A stretch of 64,000 bases of DNA, from contig CM022378.1 of assembly GCA_011800155.1 (NCBI GenBank), positions 496,001 to 560,000 on the forward strand. The letters are read 5' to 3'. This DNA comes from Flammulina velutipes. Lineage: Eukaryota > Basidiomycota > Agaricomycetes > Agaricales > Physalacriaceae. Made by a program: the position numbers and the translations under genes. Shown here in pieces: positions 11,207-21,648 of the stretch. The stretch's first letter is position 1. The number at the start of each line of letters is the position of its first letter. The notes under the pieces are model-generated. The model was not told where the DNA came from. It was given only the letters and a program-made list of their open reading frames with translations, and did not search any database.

Positions 11207-12136
11207 TTGTCACCAGCAGTCGGACACGTCATTCTCGTCGTTTATCTCTTCCCCGACACCGAACTTTGCGACTCGCTCTACCTGGAAGTCCCCATCCATA
11301 TTGTCACCACCATTTGCTTCATGGGAGCCAAGTATCTCGCTTTTCTAGGATTCGCCATTCCTGAACCACGTCGCGCGGATATCGAAGAGTCCTGGAGGAG
11401 CCTCTGTGGATCCCTCGGAGCCTTTCGAGGGTATCTTGTATTTCGTCGTACGAAATAAACCCGACGCTGGTATGTCTCAAATCTGTGATTGGCCTTCACT
11501 CACGTTTTTGTCGAGCCATCGTCAATACTGAGTGTATCAAACGAGCGAATGGACGCACTGAGGCTTCAGCAGAGTTTCTTGCTGAGGTTCAGAAGCTGTA
11601 TCCCGTCTGCCCATTTACTCGCGCCCCGCCAGATATTTATCAAGCGGCCCATATTTTCCCTGGTGCACGGGGAAGCGAGGTAGATACGACCTTCCGCGGG
11701 TTCAACGATGCGTCGCTGATTTTTGATACAGGGGTTCCATGGCATGGTAGGAAATCGTCGCTCAAACAAGTTGGCACGGAATTCAACGAGCTCGATCCAG
11801 ACGACCTCCAAGATAGCGCAACGGCAACCTTCTAAACACCCATCTGCACGTTCAAAGGCAATTGCTCCTTGCTGCGGTGTGTTTTATTTCTGTCTTCAAT
11901 CCCCTTCAAAGTACTCAGATATCTTCAGGCTCCGGACATCGAAGACTCTATGGTTGCCCCGAACACCTCTACAGTATCCGGGAAATGCCCGCTATACGTT
12001 TACATGGCTCGTCCGTCATGAGGAGCGTTTGGATGGGATGGTTGGGAACTTCGATGAGCTGGTCTTGCACTACGTGGGGCTGAAACGCCGGCTCGTTCAT
12101 GCAGCGGGGCGTACGAAGCGGCGGAGACGAAGATGA
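11207..12136 (+). pseudogene. HNH-endonuclease-like gene, frame-disrupted
   Basis: Three frames carry consecutive parts that resemble fungal HNH-domain hypothetical proteins. The first is a hydrophobic start (VGHVILVVYLFPDTELCDSL) ending LAFLGFAI near 11358. The second resumes in another frame near 11376 (SPGGASVDPSEPFEG). After an intron of about 42 bases (11471-11512) comes a core with CPFTRAPP...QAAHIFPGARGSE, where AHI would supply the first His of an HNH site. A later part (YTFTWLVRHEERLD) is again in another frame. The frame change near 11360-11376 is not explained by an intron. I therefore call it decayed, with moderate confidence in the family. Confidence 0.45.
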
Positions 12137-12689
12137 AGACATTTCGATCGCAGACCAAGTGATGATGATGTTCAAATCGCAAGGCTCGGGAGGAGGAGGA
12201 TTCGGTGTGGAGGGCTAGGATGGAGGAGGGGTGGTGTAATGACACGGCGTGGCGCTTCACTCATCGCCGTCAGAGTGAGCATGCATGTTGGACGCTCCAT
12301 AGATGGGATGTTCGGGAGCATCAATGAGATGATGCCCCCGTCTGGTGCGATGGGGTTGAAACACTGTGAAGTTCGTGAGGTTGGGTGAACGCTCTGTCAA
12401 CACAGTCGCAGCGCAATAGCTGTAGAAAGTGAGGGAGGAGGAAGATCCATGCTGACGACATTCCGGTTGATGTTGAGGTTCGCGCAGTTACCTGCAGACA
12501 GAGTGCCTAAGTAGTTCGGAATTCATCAGCTCACCCCATATCGCGAGAAGTGAGCGATGTGGTATACTTCCCATGTTTTGTATGGCGTCCAAGATACTGA
12601 GGAATGATCTTTGCAATGCCAGCATCGGAGGTTGACAAGCCAAATCTCACGCGCAAGTGGGTCAAAATATTTTGCAACCATCTACATAT
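12137..12689. other. Spacer upstream of tRNA-Thr
   Basis: No gene is recognised. Weakly repeated purine-rich phrases around 12290-12330 resemble 12020-12060 (a GATGGGATG...TCAATGAG theme), perhaps an old local duplication. Confidence 0.3.
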
Positions 12690-12787
12690 TCCCGCTAGCC
12701 GATTTGAACGACTGACCTCGTCATTCCGACAACTTATAAGGAGCTCTATCATACTAGTGACGCGCTCTACCGCTGAGCTAAGAGGGA
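12690..12787 (-). tRNA. tRNA-Thr (AGU anticodon), intron-containing, possibly degenerate
   Basis: On the minus strand the gene starts TCCCTCTTAGCTCAGCGGTA. It has a good D arm, the anticodon arm CGTCA/TGACG with anticodon AGT, an intron after position 37, and a T arm AGTCG-TTCAAAT-CGGCT. The acceptor stem TCCCTCT pairs with AGCGGGA, leaving one mismatch that the copy at 14181 does not have. Only a weak T run follows. It is a close paralogue of the copy at 14181 and may be a pseudogene. Confidence 0.6.
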
Positions 12788-12925
12788 TTGAAGTTCCCTT
12801 CGTGTTATTACTGTTAAGTAGAGAAGTTCAAGCAATTGCAATCGGACCGATAACCGGGGGGACGGTCTCGTGACGGGCGTTTGCGCTTTTTGCTTCCGCA
12901 CTTTCACGACGACGACGACGACGGC

Positions 12926-13876
12926 ATGGGCGATAACTTCAAATTCAAGGCGCACACGCTGCCTCAACCTGTCTCTCTGGCATCTGTAGCGTCTACGTCG
13001 TCTTCTGCGTCCTCGATAGCATCCACGTCCTCAACATCGACGACATCGACAACATTCTCGTCTTTGGCATCATCAGACACAATGTTCTCATCAGAGACGT
13101 ATCAACTAGCACCCTCCAGCGGTAGCAGCAGCAGCGAATTCCTATCTGAAAGAAACGGCTTGGTCGTCCGTGCGTCGTGCATCCCTATCATTCCCCTCTG
13201 CCTCGATGCTAACACGCTTCTTGCCAGCACAAAACTTTGACGCACTCCTCCGAGAACGCATGCTAGACTTTCGCGTAACATCCGATGAAAGCTTCGAAGC
13301 GAGCCTCATGGCTGGCGGGTACGGCAAATACGTGCGTGCGCCACAATTCCCATCCCTATCCCTATTAACCTTGATACACCCCAGAAAACAATCGACGGCA
13401 AACAACCACCTCCGCCGCCTCCCGCCCCTCCGCCTCTTGAGATCCAATACTCGCTACCGCCTCCCCCGCAAGTCCATCCGCCGAACTACGATCCCTCCTT
13501 CATGTATGTGCCAAAGAGGCGACCGCCCCAGGCAAAAGCGCTACCGGAGATGAAGCTTCAGATTCTCGTCCTCCCGGGGCATGGACGCGTGCTTGTACCC
13601 GCCCCGGTGTCCGCGTCACCATCCCCGTCGCCTTCGAGGCCGGATTGGCCGGATGGGGTCTTTCCGTGGCGCGCGCGGTGGGAAGAACGGGTCAGAGCGC
13701 GTGAGGAGGCTATGTGTAGATTTCTGGAGGCGGCGAGGTGGGAGGAGGAGGATGCGGAGAAGGAGGAGGAGCCGAGTGGCCTTGGGAGGTATGATCACGA
13801 GGAGGACGCGGTGGATAGGGCGAAGGATGTGATTGAGAGGCGGAGGATGGAAGGTGGATGGGTCGCGTGGACTTGA
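12926..13876 (+). CDS. Hypothetical protein, Ser/Pro-rich with a charged C-terminal helix
   Basis: Exons 12926-13169, 13228-13331 and 13385-13876 join in phase to 279 residues. The chosen ATG follows a GAC repeat and opens MGDNFKFKAHT. A Ser/Thr run covers about residues 20-75. After the second intron come proline runs (KQPPPPPPAPPPLEI) and a Glu/Arg-rich segment (WEERVRAREEAMCRFLEAAR) near residues 215-260 that is likely helical. No known domain is recognised. The splice sites are clean, which supports a real gene. Confidence 0.6.
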
Positions 13877-13903
13877 ACTTGGTTTGTATGTGGTTAGGCA
13901 GGT

Positions 13904-14215
13904 ATCAAGTAATGAACGGATGTCTTTGTCGACTTGCAGGTTTGGTGACATCCACGAGGCACAACTCTTTCGCGCTCCGTGCTCTCTCCTAAGATTGTCT
14001 TTGAACTCATGAATCCCTCTTAGCTCAGAGCACGTCACTAGATCAAGTAATGAACAGATTTCTTTGTCCGCTTGCAGGTCTGCTCAGATACGGTGACATC
14101 CACGGTTGCAGGTAGGCACAACACTTCCTAAGACTCCTAAGATCTGTCTGATCTGTCTTTCAACTCCAAACGTATAAGCATCCCTCTTAGCTCAGCGGTA
14201 GAGCGCGTCACTAGT
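13904..14215. repeat. Tandem duplication carrying a tRNA-Thr and its truncated copy
   Basis: The unit starting at 13904 (ATCAAGTAATGAACGGATG) is repeated from 14042 (ATCAAGTAATGAACAGATT). Both units continue with a TTTGTC..CTTGCAGG stretch, a GGTGACATCCACG stretch, and a TCCCTCTTAGCTCAG tRNA start. The first unit carries a broken tRNA start and the second the intact gene at 14181. Confidence 0.65.
14014..14041 (+). pseudogene. Truncated tRNA-Thr relic
   Basis: TCCCTCTTAGCTCAG is followed directly by AGCACGTCACTAG. The D loop has lost about six bases and everything after the anticodon is missing. It is the degenerate partner of the tRNA at 14181 in the local tandem duplication. Confidence 0.6.
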
Positions 14216-14284
14216 ATTGTATGACAACTTGAAATCAGGGATCATGATGATGACGAGGTCAGTCGTTCAAATCGGCTAGAGGGA
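14181..14284 (+). tRNA. tRNA-Thr (AGU anticodon), intron-containing
   Basis: The acceptor stem TCCCTCT/AGAGGGA is perfect. The D arm is GCTC-AGCGGTA-GAGC, the anticodon arm CGTCA/TGACG has anticodon AGT (14213-14215), and the T arm is AGTCG/CGGCT with loop TTCAAAT. An intron of about 33 bases (14217-14249) follows position 37, as in eukaryotic tRNAs. A run of T from about 14290 serves as RNA polymerase III terminator. Confidence 0.85.
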
Positions 14285-14289
14285 ACTTA

Positions 14290-14300
14290 TTTTTTTTTGG
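14290..14300 (+). terminator. RNA polymerase III T-run terminator
   Basis: About ten consecutive T residues start a few bases after the tRNA-Thr acceptor stem. Confidence 0.7.
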
Positions 14301-14401
14301 TGGGAAAGTGTCTTCCCTCTTGAACAATAGAACAGAACGGTATTAACGGAAGGAAGCATCGAAGACCCAAGCTTGAGGCTCCTGTCGATTTTGTCGTTCT
14401 C

Positions 14402-14473
14402 TGGTAGAGCGCGTCACTATCATCCATTTTCGACAGCTATGACGAGGCCAGTCTTTCAAGACGAGAAGACCCA
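14402..14473 (+). pseudogene. tRNA-Thr-like fragment lacking the acceptor stem
   Basis: CTGGTAGAGCGCGTCACTA matches the D-arm to anticodon part of the neighbouring tRNA, and TGACGAGGCCAGTCTTTCAA matches the anticodon to T-arm part. The 5' acceptor strand and the anticodon are missing or changed. It is a third relic in the cluster. Confidence 0.55.
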
Positions 14474-14676
14474 CTCTTTCCTCTACTCAATACACCCTCC
14501 CCGAGCTCGCGGTGCTGGACGTTGAAGCTTTGAAGCTTGAAGGCGCGCTATCATCTCATTCCCCGCCAACAGTGAATACACACTTTTCCCACGGGCATAA
14601 CAGCAATAAATAACGTCGATTCGTACAATATCCTAAGTATATTAAGCAACAACAGATATCCCACCCCAATTACAGA

Positions 14677-16603
14677 TCACAACGAGTGCAGCTTACTCCG
14701 CACAACGGAACCTTCGACGTAATGTGTTGTTCTACAAGGCGATGTCAGCAGACGGTGGTGGAGGGAAGGTAAGAAGACGTACACATCCATCTCATGAAGT
14801 TTTACGATACTCGTCTTTTTGTAGAACTTCCATCCAAAGTAGAGGATGATGACTAGGACGATGTTAATATATGTCGAGAAGAAGTCGGACGCCGAGAAGG
14901 GCTTGAGCGTCGTCCATCCAGAGAAGCTACATTCCGAACACGTTAGTAAGGTCTATGAGAGAAGAAACGAGACGACGCACAAGATGATGATTATGAAACT
15001 TATCAGAACACAGTACGCTCCCCAAGGTTGCAGCCACGACTTGAACGGTAAGACGTCTCTCGTCAATCCTTGCGCGCGCATACCGCGATAGAACCGTATG
15101 TGGGTCAAAGCAATACCACACCACGTCAGCATAGAGCCGAGCGTTGTGATGTTCGCCAACCAATTGAACGCCTCCTCCGCACCTCCCTTGCCGCAGTTGA
15201 GGTACGCCAACAGAGAGAATAAGGACGTGAATGCCAGCGAGAAGATTGGAACACCGTTGGGCAGAATTTTGCTGAATATTCTTGGTGCTTGACCCTCCTG
15301 TGCGAGCATGAACAGCGCACGCGATGACGAGTACAGGAACTCGTTGCCGGACGAAAAGGCCGAGGTTAGAACGACGGCGTTAACGATGTGATCCAGGACT
15401 TTGATACCAGACGTGCGAATGACGACGACGAATGGGGACTCAGCGCCGGTTCCAGCACCTTCTGCGTTTGCTCGGAGGAGCGAAGGATCGTCTGGGGAGA
15501 TGCACATGCCGACAAGCCATAGTGAGACGATGTACAGCAGGACGATACGGTAGAAGATGGCGCGCACGGCCGTCCGCATCGTTTTGCGTGGGTTTTCGGC
15601 TTCCAGACAGATGGAGGCAAGACCTTCCATACCACCGTAGGAGAATGCAGCTTGGGTGAGGACAGCCCAGACTACAGAGAGGAAACGTTAGGATTCGTCG
15701 ATAACGGATGATAAAAGACGCGACATACATCCGAGGAAGCGAGCTTTGGGAGCCGGCGTGATGTCTAGGTAATTACTGTTGAAGGGTGAGTCTCTCCAGT
15801 AGCGGAATCCGCGACGGTCGCCATCAGGTGCACCACCTAAATCGACAACGAGACACATGATACAGAGACCAACGACAGTGATGATCTTGAGGAAGGCGAA
15901 CCAGAACTCAAATTCACCAAAGTATCTGGACGAACGTCAGTCAAGCTTCGATAACGCCGTAATATACGCACTTGACACCAGCCAGGTTAATGCCGATCAT
16001 GCCAATAAGCATGACAGTGACGTAGATGGCCAGATGCTTGTCGTTCTTGTCCCAGTACTGGATAACGATGGACGCGGCGACGACCTCGACGGGGGCGGTC
16101 ATGGCTGTTTGGAACCAGAACTGCCAGCCCATCGCGAAGCCCAGTGCAGGATCGACGTAGCGAGCAGAGAATTCGATGAAACCGCCTGCGCTAGGGTCGT
16201 ACACCATCATCTACACGCATATATTAGCAGAGAGATAGGCAAAAGGGTTCGAGCGCACCTCTCCAAGCGAGTACATCATCATACCGACGAGCATACCGAC
16301 GATACCGTACCCCAGTACTGCACCGACGGGTCCACCGTTGGCGATGGCCCTGCCGGATCCCAAGAACAGTCCAGTTCCAATGGTGCCAGCCTACATGCGA
16401 GATGAGCGACTAGAAAGACGAGGAAAAGGCGCACGTACGATGGCAATCATGGATACATGTCTGCCTTTGAGCGCACGATGCATATGTGGGTCCGTCGTCG
16501 TCTCGTCGGCGACGCGACCATCGTGCGCAGCGACCTCGATGTCGATATTCGAGTCCTTGGGCGACTTTTCGTGGGCGTACACCTTTTCGTTCTCAGACGA
16601 CAT
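14677..16603 (-). CDS. Amino-acid permease (AAT/YAT family)
   Basis: Exons 16603-16439, 16390-16259, 16210-15972, 15925-15729, 15671-14981, 14926-14783 and 14731-14677 join in phase to 540 residues, the usual family length. The acidic cytosolic N-terminus (about 55 residues) is followed by the first transmembrane helix with the family signature AGTIGTGLFLGSGRAI. Further signatures are DPSAGGFIEFSARYVDPALG and SYGGMEGLASICLEAENPR. About 12 hydrophobic segments are visible. It should act at the plasma membrane as a proton-coupled importer of amino acids; substrate cannot be told from sequence. The start MSSENEKVY sits just before a purine-rich leader. Confidence 0.88.
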
Positions 16604-18497
16604 GGTGGGAGAAGGAGAAGGGGGGCTTGCTTCTTTTCTCAGTTGGGTCTGTCTATTTATATACCGCATCAAAATTGATGGCTTCGATTGAATTGGAACG
16701 ATAAGCCATTCTGTGTGCCTTAACGTGCGGATGCTGGCTGTGCTTTCGAGGAGCTCGTAGATACCTGAAGATACGGGATATGCTAGTGTACGATAGTGCG
16801 CGTGTGATATGCGACGCCCTGCTTGCTACCAGGGGAAGGCACCGCCACACCTGAATGGTCTCTACACCGTCCGACGGGGTCATTGCATCGCCCTTCTATA
16901 CACAGATACTAGCCAAATGAATCGATATCTAAAGAACTCTGCCTTCACCGGGACTGAATCCTGACAGATTGATATCGGTGGACCGCAATGGAGAACCAAC
17001 AGTGATTATCACTCCCTCTCTGCTCACTCGACGATCAAACCTGAGGAGTACAAATGGCTAGGCTCTCCTTATCCGCCCCCGCATGACATTGAAAAAGCCA
17101 TGCCCACACGATGCCGAGGTAGGTCTATTAATAGACACGGGTTGGTAGTTCGCTGATCGGAAGGGTCGGGACATACAAGTGCACATATGGCTTGGGTCAG
17201 GCGCCAAGCAGTTGACTACAGGAATCTCGATGGGTGGAATGAATACACATTGTAGACTCCTGAGGCTATGTACATACGGAGATCCACATTGCATTCGGCG
17301 CAAAGACCACCGGACAGCTGTGTTTAATGGACCCGTAATTGACTTACTAGCTCCGATTCCGAGTACAATCTTACCCCGATTCGAGAATGTCGAGGAGGGC
17401 TCGAGAATAAGGAAGACTGGCGTACCGTGTTACCGAGTGATCCAGGAGAACTGGAAGGAGGATCCGGGCACGGTAGCTTTCAGATTTATATTGACCGGCG
17501 GAATGATCATGTGTGGCGCCTCGATGACGGCCGGTCGAGGAACCAGCTAAAATTCACCCCGACGCGCGGCTCCAGAGTTCGAGGGGATATGTAGAGCGCA
17601 GTAAAGCGGACAACGCGTTACGTGACCTTACTGGATCCCCGGCTTTTGCCGTGTTAACATTTCATCTCTTTATCATGCTCATCTAGACCATTAAAGTACT
17701 AAAGCAGCTCACCACTGACCAGCTGCGTCCGTGGCGCCAAATGGAAAATGTTTTTGTTTTCGGAGGAGATGATGCTCAGTGATAAAGGTGCGCCACGCTC
17801 CAACTCAAGTTTATCGATCTATTTGTGGAACAATGATCGACCCCTCATCTTTGCTATCGCGGTGCTGGTCACTCTACGCTCTGACGTACATGAAGCGGAA
17901 ACAGCTCGGAGCCTACGACTGTACATACTATTCATATCATGACCGTATTTATCCTCAGAAATGAATCCGAGCGCCACAGTTCATTGTACTCGAACGTCCC
18001 TGATACCGCCTTCTTTTCTTGGCGACCTCGCATTGCGCAATAATGATGGGGACACATAAACGCACACAACTCTTGAGTTGCTCGGCGCCAAGGTCACGAA
18101 TGACGACGTTTCTGTCAATTATGAGAGCTACAAAGAACCACTACCATGATCTTGTCTTCAGCCCTTACGATCAAGTGATTTTCGTGACTCCAAATCTTAA
18201 CTCAGTTTGTTTAGATACCATACACAAGTACTAGTAGGTAGAGGAATAATCATAATGACCACCCCGACACCACAATAACTTGAAGCTGACACTATCCCCA
18301 GCGCAGTAGAAAACCCTGCCCCGAGTCGTTCCACTCCTTCTCAAACCGCTTCGCTCCGTTGCGCATCGTGCTCCAACAGCTGCTCATGTCTCAATATTAT
18401 CGAAGCAATGAACGCGCCTTCAAGTTTTTAAATTCATAAGTAAAACAGCACCTCGAACTCCGACTCACTAGCTGCGCCTGCTCTCTGCGAATCCCGT
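16604..18497. other. Long gene-poor region
   Basis: No convincing gene is seen on either strand. Open frames such as 17179-17550 (plus) have no recognisable motif or start context. The first few hundred bases must hold the permease promoter. Confidence 0.4.
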
Positions 18498-19060
18498 TCA
18501 GAGCTTTCCAAACGGCGCGCGGGTGACCAGCTTCGGTAGTAGCAAGCTACACAACTCTGCTCGCGTCTCGCTATCATCCGTCGGCACCTCCATGTACCAG
18601 GAGGGAATAGTGTCTAGTCAGAGCCCACGGTACGGAACGAAGGGGTGTGAACTTGAATGTCGTAGTAAAGATAACACAGTATACATGAGAGCTTGGAGAG
18701 CCCGACGTAGGGAATAGCAGTCGGCCGGTCTATCAGGTGGTCTAACACCACGCACTCTGGGTGAACAGTCGTCCTGAGATGAAAACGTATTTCATCCTCC
18801 AAGCCTACCCAGCAAAAGTAAGATTCGAAGGATAATGGCATCATATGCTCGTTGTCCTCGATGAAGAAGATCTGCCCTTCCTCGCGACAGACTGCGAGAT
18901 GTGCCAGACTGTCGAGGATTGCGCCGTTCTTCAGGCTGTCAGCTTTGCCAGTGTTTCGGCCTGTTTCATCAACGGTTGACTTCTTTTTGGTATAATGATC
19001 TTGGTGTCCAGACAATAGAGCAGCGAGATGATCAGGATTGCTGGCATCGAACGCCAGCAT
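18498..19060 (-). pseudogene. OTT_1508-like deaminase relic
   Basis: The frame 19060-18614 encodes HPECVVLDHLI and, 18 residues later, GLSKLSCILCYLY. This is the His-x-Glu plus Cys-x2-Cys zinc layout of the fungal OTT_1508-like cytidine-deaminase-fold family. The frame stops at 18614 just after FRTVGSD. The expected continuation (IPSWYMEVPTDDSETRAEL) lies in a different frame to 18498, and the 7-base gap between them cannot be an intron. The N-terminal region of the family is not seen upstream of 19060. It is therefore a truncated, frameshifted copy. Confidence 0.45.
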
Positions 19061-19237
19061 GGCGGTTGGATGTCAAAACAGAGAAACATGCTGTGACTTG
19101 TTACTACGGTGAAGTGACGAAACGTCATGTCTGCATGAAAATAGTGTTAGTGGCAAGTACATAGGTTCTACAAATGAAACCAGTCTACCAATATAGTTCA
19201 ATAAAGTACTTGGTCCATGTCCATGTCCAAAGGAATG

Positions 19238-21385
19238 TCATGCCTTCTCGCTTCGCCAGTCACCCTTAATCAAATCCGCCGCCTTCTCCGCAATTCCATA
19301 CAACGTCGCAGCCAAATGAGCACTGATCTGGGTGGGCATCACACTCGCATCCACAACACGCACATTCTGCACGCCATACACCTTCAAGTCCGCGCCAACG
19401 ACTCCGCCCAACTCTTCCCGCATCATCGCCAGCGTACCCACAGGATGATGTACAGCCGCAAACCCATTTTGCACCCACGAGCGCATGTTTTCGTTGGACA
19501 CGGAAGGGCCTGGTACAGATTCGCCTACGGAGAGGTCGCTGATAGGCGGCGAAGACAGGATCGTCCGTGCGAGCAGGCAAGCGGCGACCTGGACGTCCAG
19601 ATCCCAGTCAACGTTGAAGTAGTTGACAGTCACACTAGGTTTAACGTATGGATCGGAGGAACTGATTTGGACGGATCCTCGACTAAACGGAAGGAGCTGC
19701 CAAAGGTCGATGCCCAAGTCACTGGAAGCTGGTTGGATGCAAATCCTAGAATAAGATGAGAAAGAAGAACTCACTCGGGATATCCACTATCAAAGAACAG
19801 CTCAGCAACGGGTGCTGCGAAGAAAGCCTACCTCAGCCTCGTACACACAACAAGAAAGCCAAAAGACTTACCGTTCCCATCAATGATCAACCCAGCCTGA
19901 AGCCTAAAGATATCTTCTAGCGCCTCCCGACTAACACCCGGACCCGCCTGTCTCTCCGCCCACGCACCCAAATTGCTCTCAATCTTCCTCACCGACGCCT
20001 GAGCATCGTCCCCAAAGACCTGATACAGATTTGGGTACGCAATCATCCCACTAGGACCCCTCCCTCCATAATCATACCCATTACCGCTTGCCCCAAGAGA
20101 GTTCATAGTTTGCTCTTGGAGGTTCTTGCCGACCTGCTTCAAGTCCAGTACAGTGTTGATTCCGAGGGGCGCGAGTACATCAGCGTCGCCGATTCCTGAG
20201 AGCTGGAGGAGCGCGGGAGATTGGATGGCGCCTGCCGCGATGATGACTTCGCGCCTCGCGTTCGCAGTGTATCGGCGAGCTTTAGCACTAGTAGAAGCGA
20301 ACTCGACGCCCGATGCAGTGAGCGGGCTACTGCCATTGTTCCAGTTGATCGTCGTAACCTACAATTGTCAATTTAGTACTCAATACGACCCCTCGAAGAC
20401 AGCACAACATACCTGATGCTCAACCAAAGTCACCCAATTCGTCCTCTGGTCCTCAACAGGAGTCAAATACGCCTGTGGAGACGACGATCTATGGTCCCCA
20501 TCGTGCCAATCAACAGTCTAAGCACAAGAATCAGACATTGCAAAATCGACGACCATGCGGTTTAGCACTCACGATGGGAGTATATGAAACACAATTTGCT
20601 CCGCCTCCATTCGTATCCGGTGAATGCTCGATCCCCGTCAGGCTGACAATAGTCTCCAAGAACGCCCCCTGCTGTGGCCCTCCGTACATATCATCCGGAT
20701 AAGTCACTTGAACGGGTCCACTCGTTCCATGGTACGATGCAACCGATTGAGCGCCTTTGGCCTTCTGTTGATCGTTCGGCGCAGAGAACGTTTCGGACTG
20801 AAGATCGCGTATAAGATGTGAGAAGATCCAAAAATATCGATACACACCTTCTTCATATACCCAAGCATACCCTCCCAGTCCCACCCCGAATCCGCGTCGT
20901 CATCGTCAAGAAGTGACAGCCATGCGTCATACTGAGCGGCCAGCCCCCTGGTATAGTGCCCACCATTGATCGACGTTCCGCCACCCAGAGTCTTCCCACT
21001 ACACAGATCATCAGCCACCAACAAATCGCAAAAGAAAAGAAAAAGTCGAATCTCACCCCCGCATGACCCTCCCCTGATCGGTATCCCACGCCCAATCCAA
21101 CTCAGTCCCAAAGGATTGACTGTACGCATAGATATCATACACCCTTGGATCCTCCCTATCGTCTGCCCCAGCCTCGATTAACAACACGCTCACCCCCGCA
21201 TCCTCCGCCAGCCGGGCCGCAACAGTCGTCCCAGCTAACCCAGCACCGACAACGATATAATCAAACGTCTGTCCATTCACATCCCCAGGAGCAGCAGTCA
21301 CCCCCGCCGACACAGAAACCACATTCAACAACCCAAAAAGAACGAGCGAAAGCTTTGACACCGACAGTGACAATGACAATGACAT
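19238..21385 (-). CDS. Secreted GMC oxidoreductase (glucose oxidase / aryl-alcohol oxidase type)
   Basis: Seven exons join in phase to 607 residues: 21385-21057, 21001-20848, 20797-20573, 20517-20413, 20358-19872, 19814-19775 and 19721-19238. A signal peptide (about residues 1-27, [20 protein letters not shown]) precedes the FAD-binding motif [15 protein letters not shown]. The GMC signature region [14 protein letters not shown] follows, then ITINWNN-type and [13 protein letters not shown] segments. The catalytic His pair lies in HHPVGT and QISAHLAAT near the C-terminus. The family (CAZy AA3) oxidises alcohols or sugars with flavin and makes peroxide outside the cell. Substrate is uncertain; the C-terminus resembles glucose oxidase most. 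Confidence 0.88.
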
Positions 21386-21648
21386 GGGAAAGAAGAAGCG
21401 ATGTGGGTAACCATACGTTTCGTCCGATACTTTAAGTAACAGCATAGTCGGGACTCGGGAAACGTTTCATCGTTCCGCCCCTTGAAAATATCCGCACACG
21501 ACGGCCAAATGTTCCCATATGCTCCACCACAGCAGGTAGGAATCTAGAGCAAAAATAGCCCGCCCTCCAACTCGTTTCTCATGCCCGTTGCCCGATGTTT
21601 GAGGAAGACAGGAAGAGGGTTCCTCGGAGGGCAACGAACACGAACCTC

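Noticed and set aside
17179..17550. 123-codon plus-strand frame in the long spacer
   Set aside because: No motif or signal; composition and context do not support a gene.
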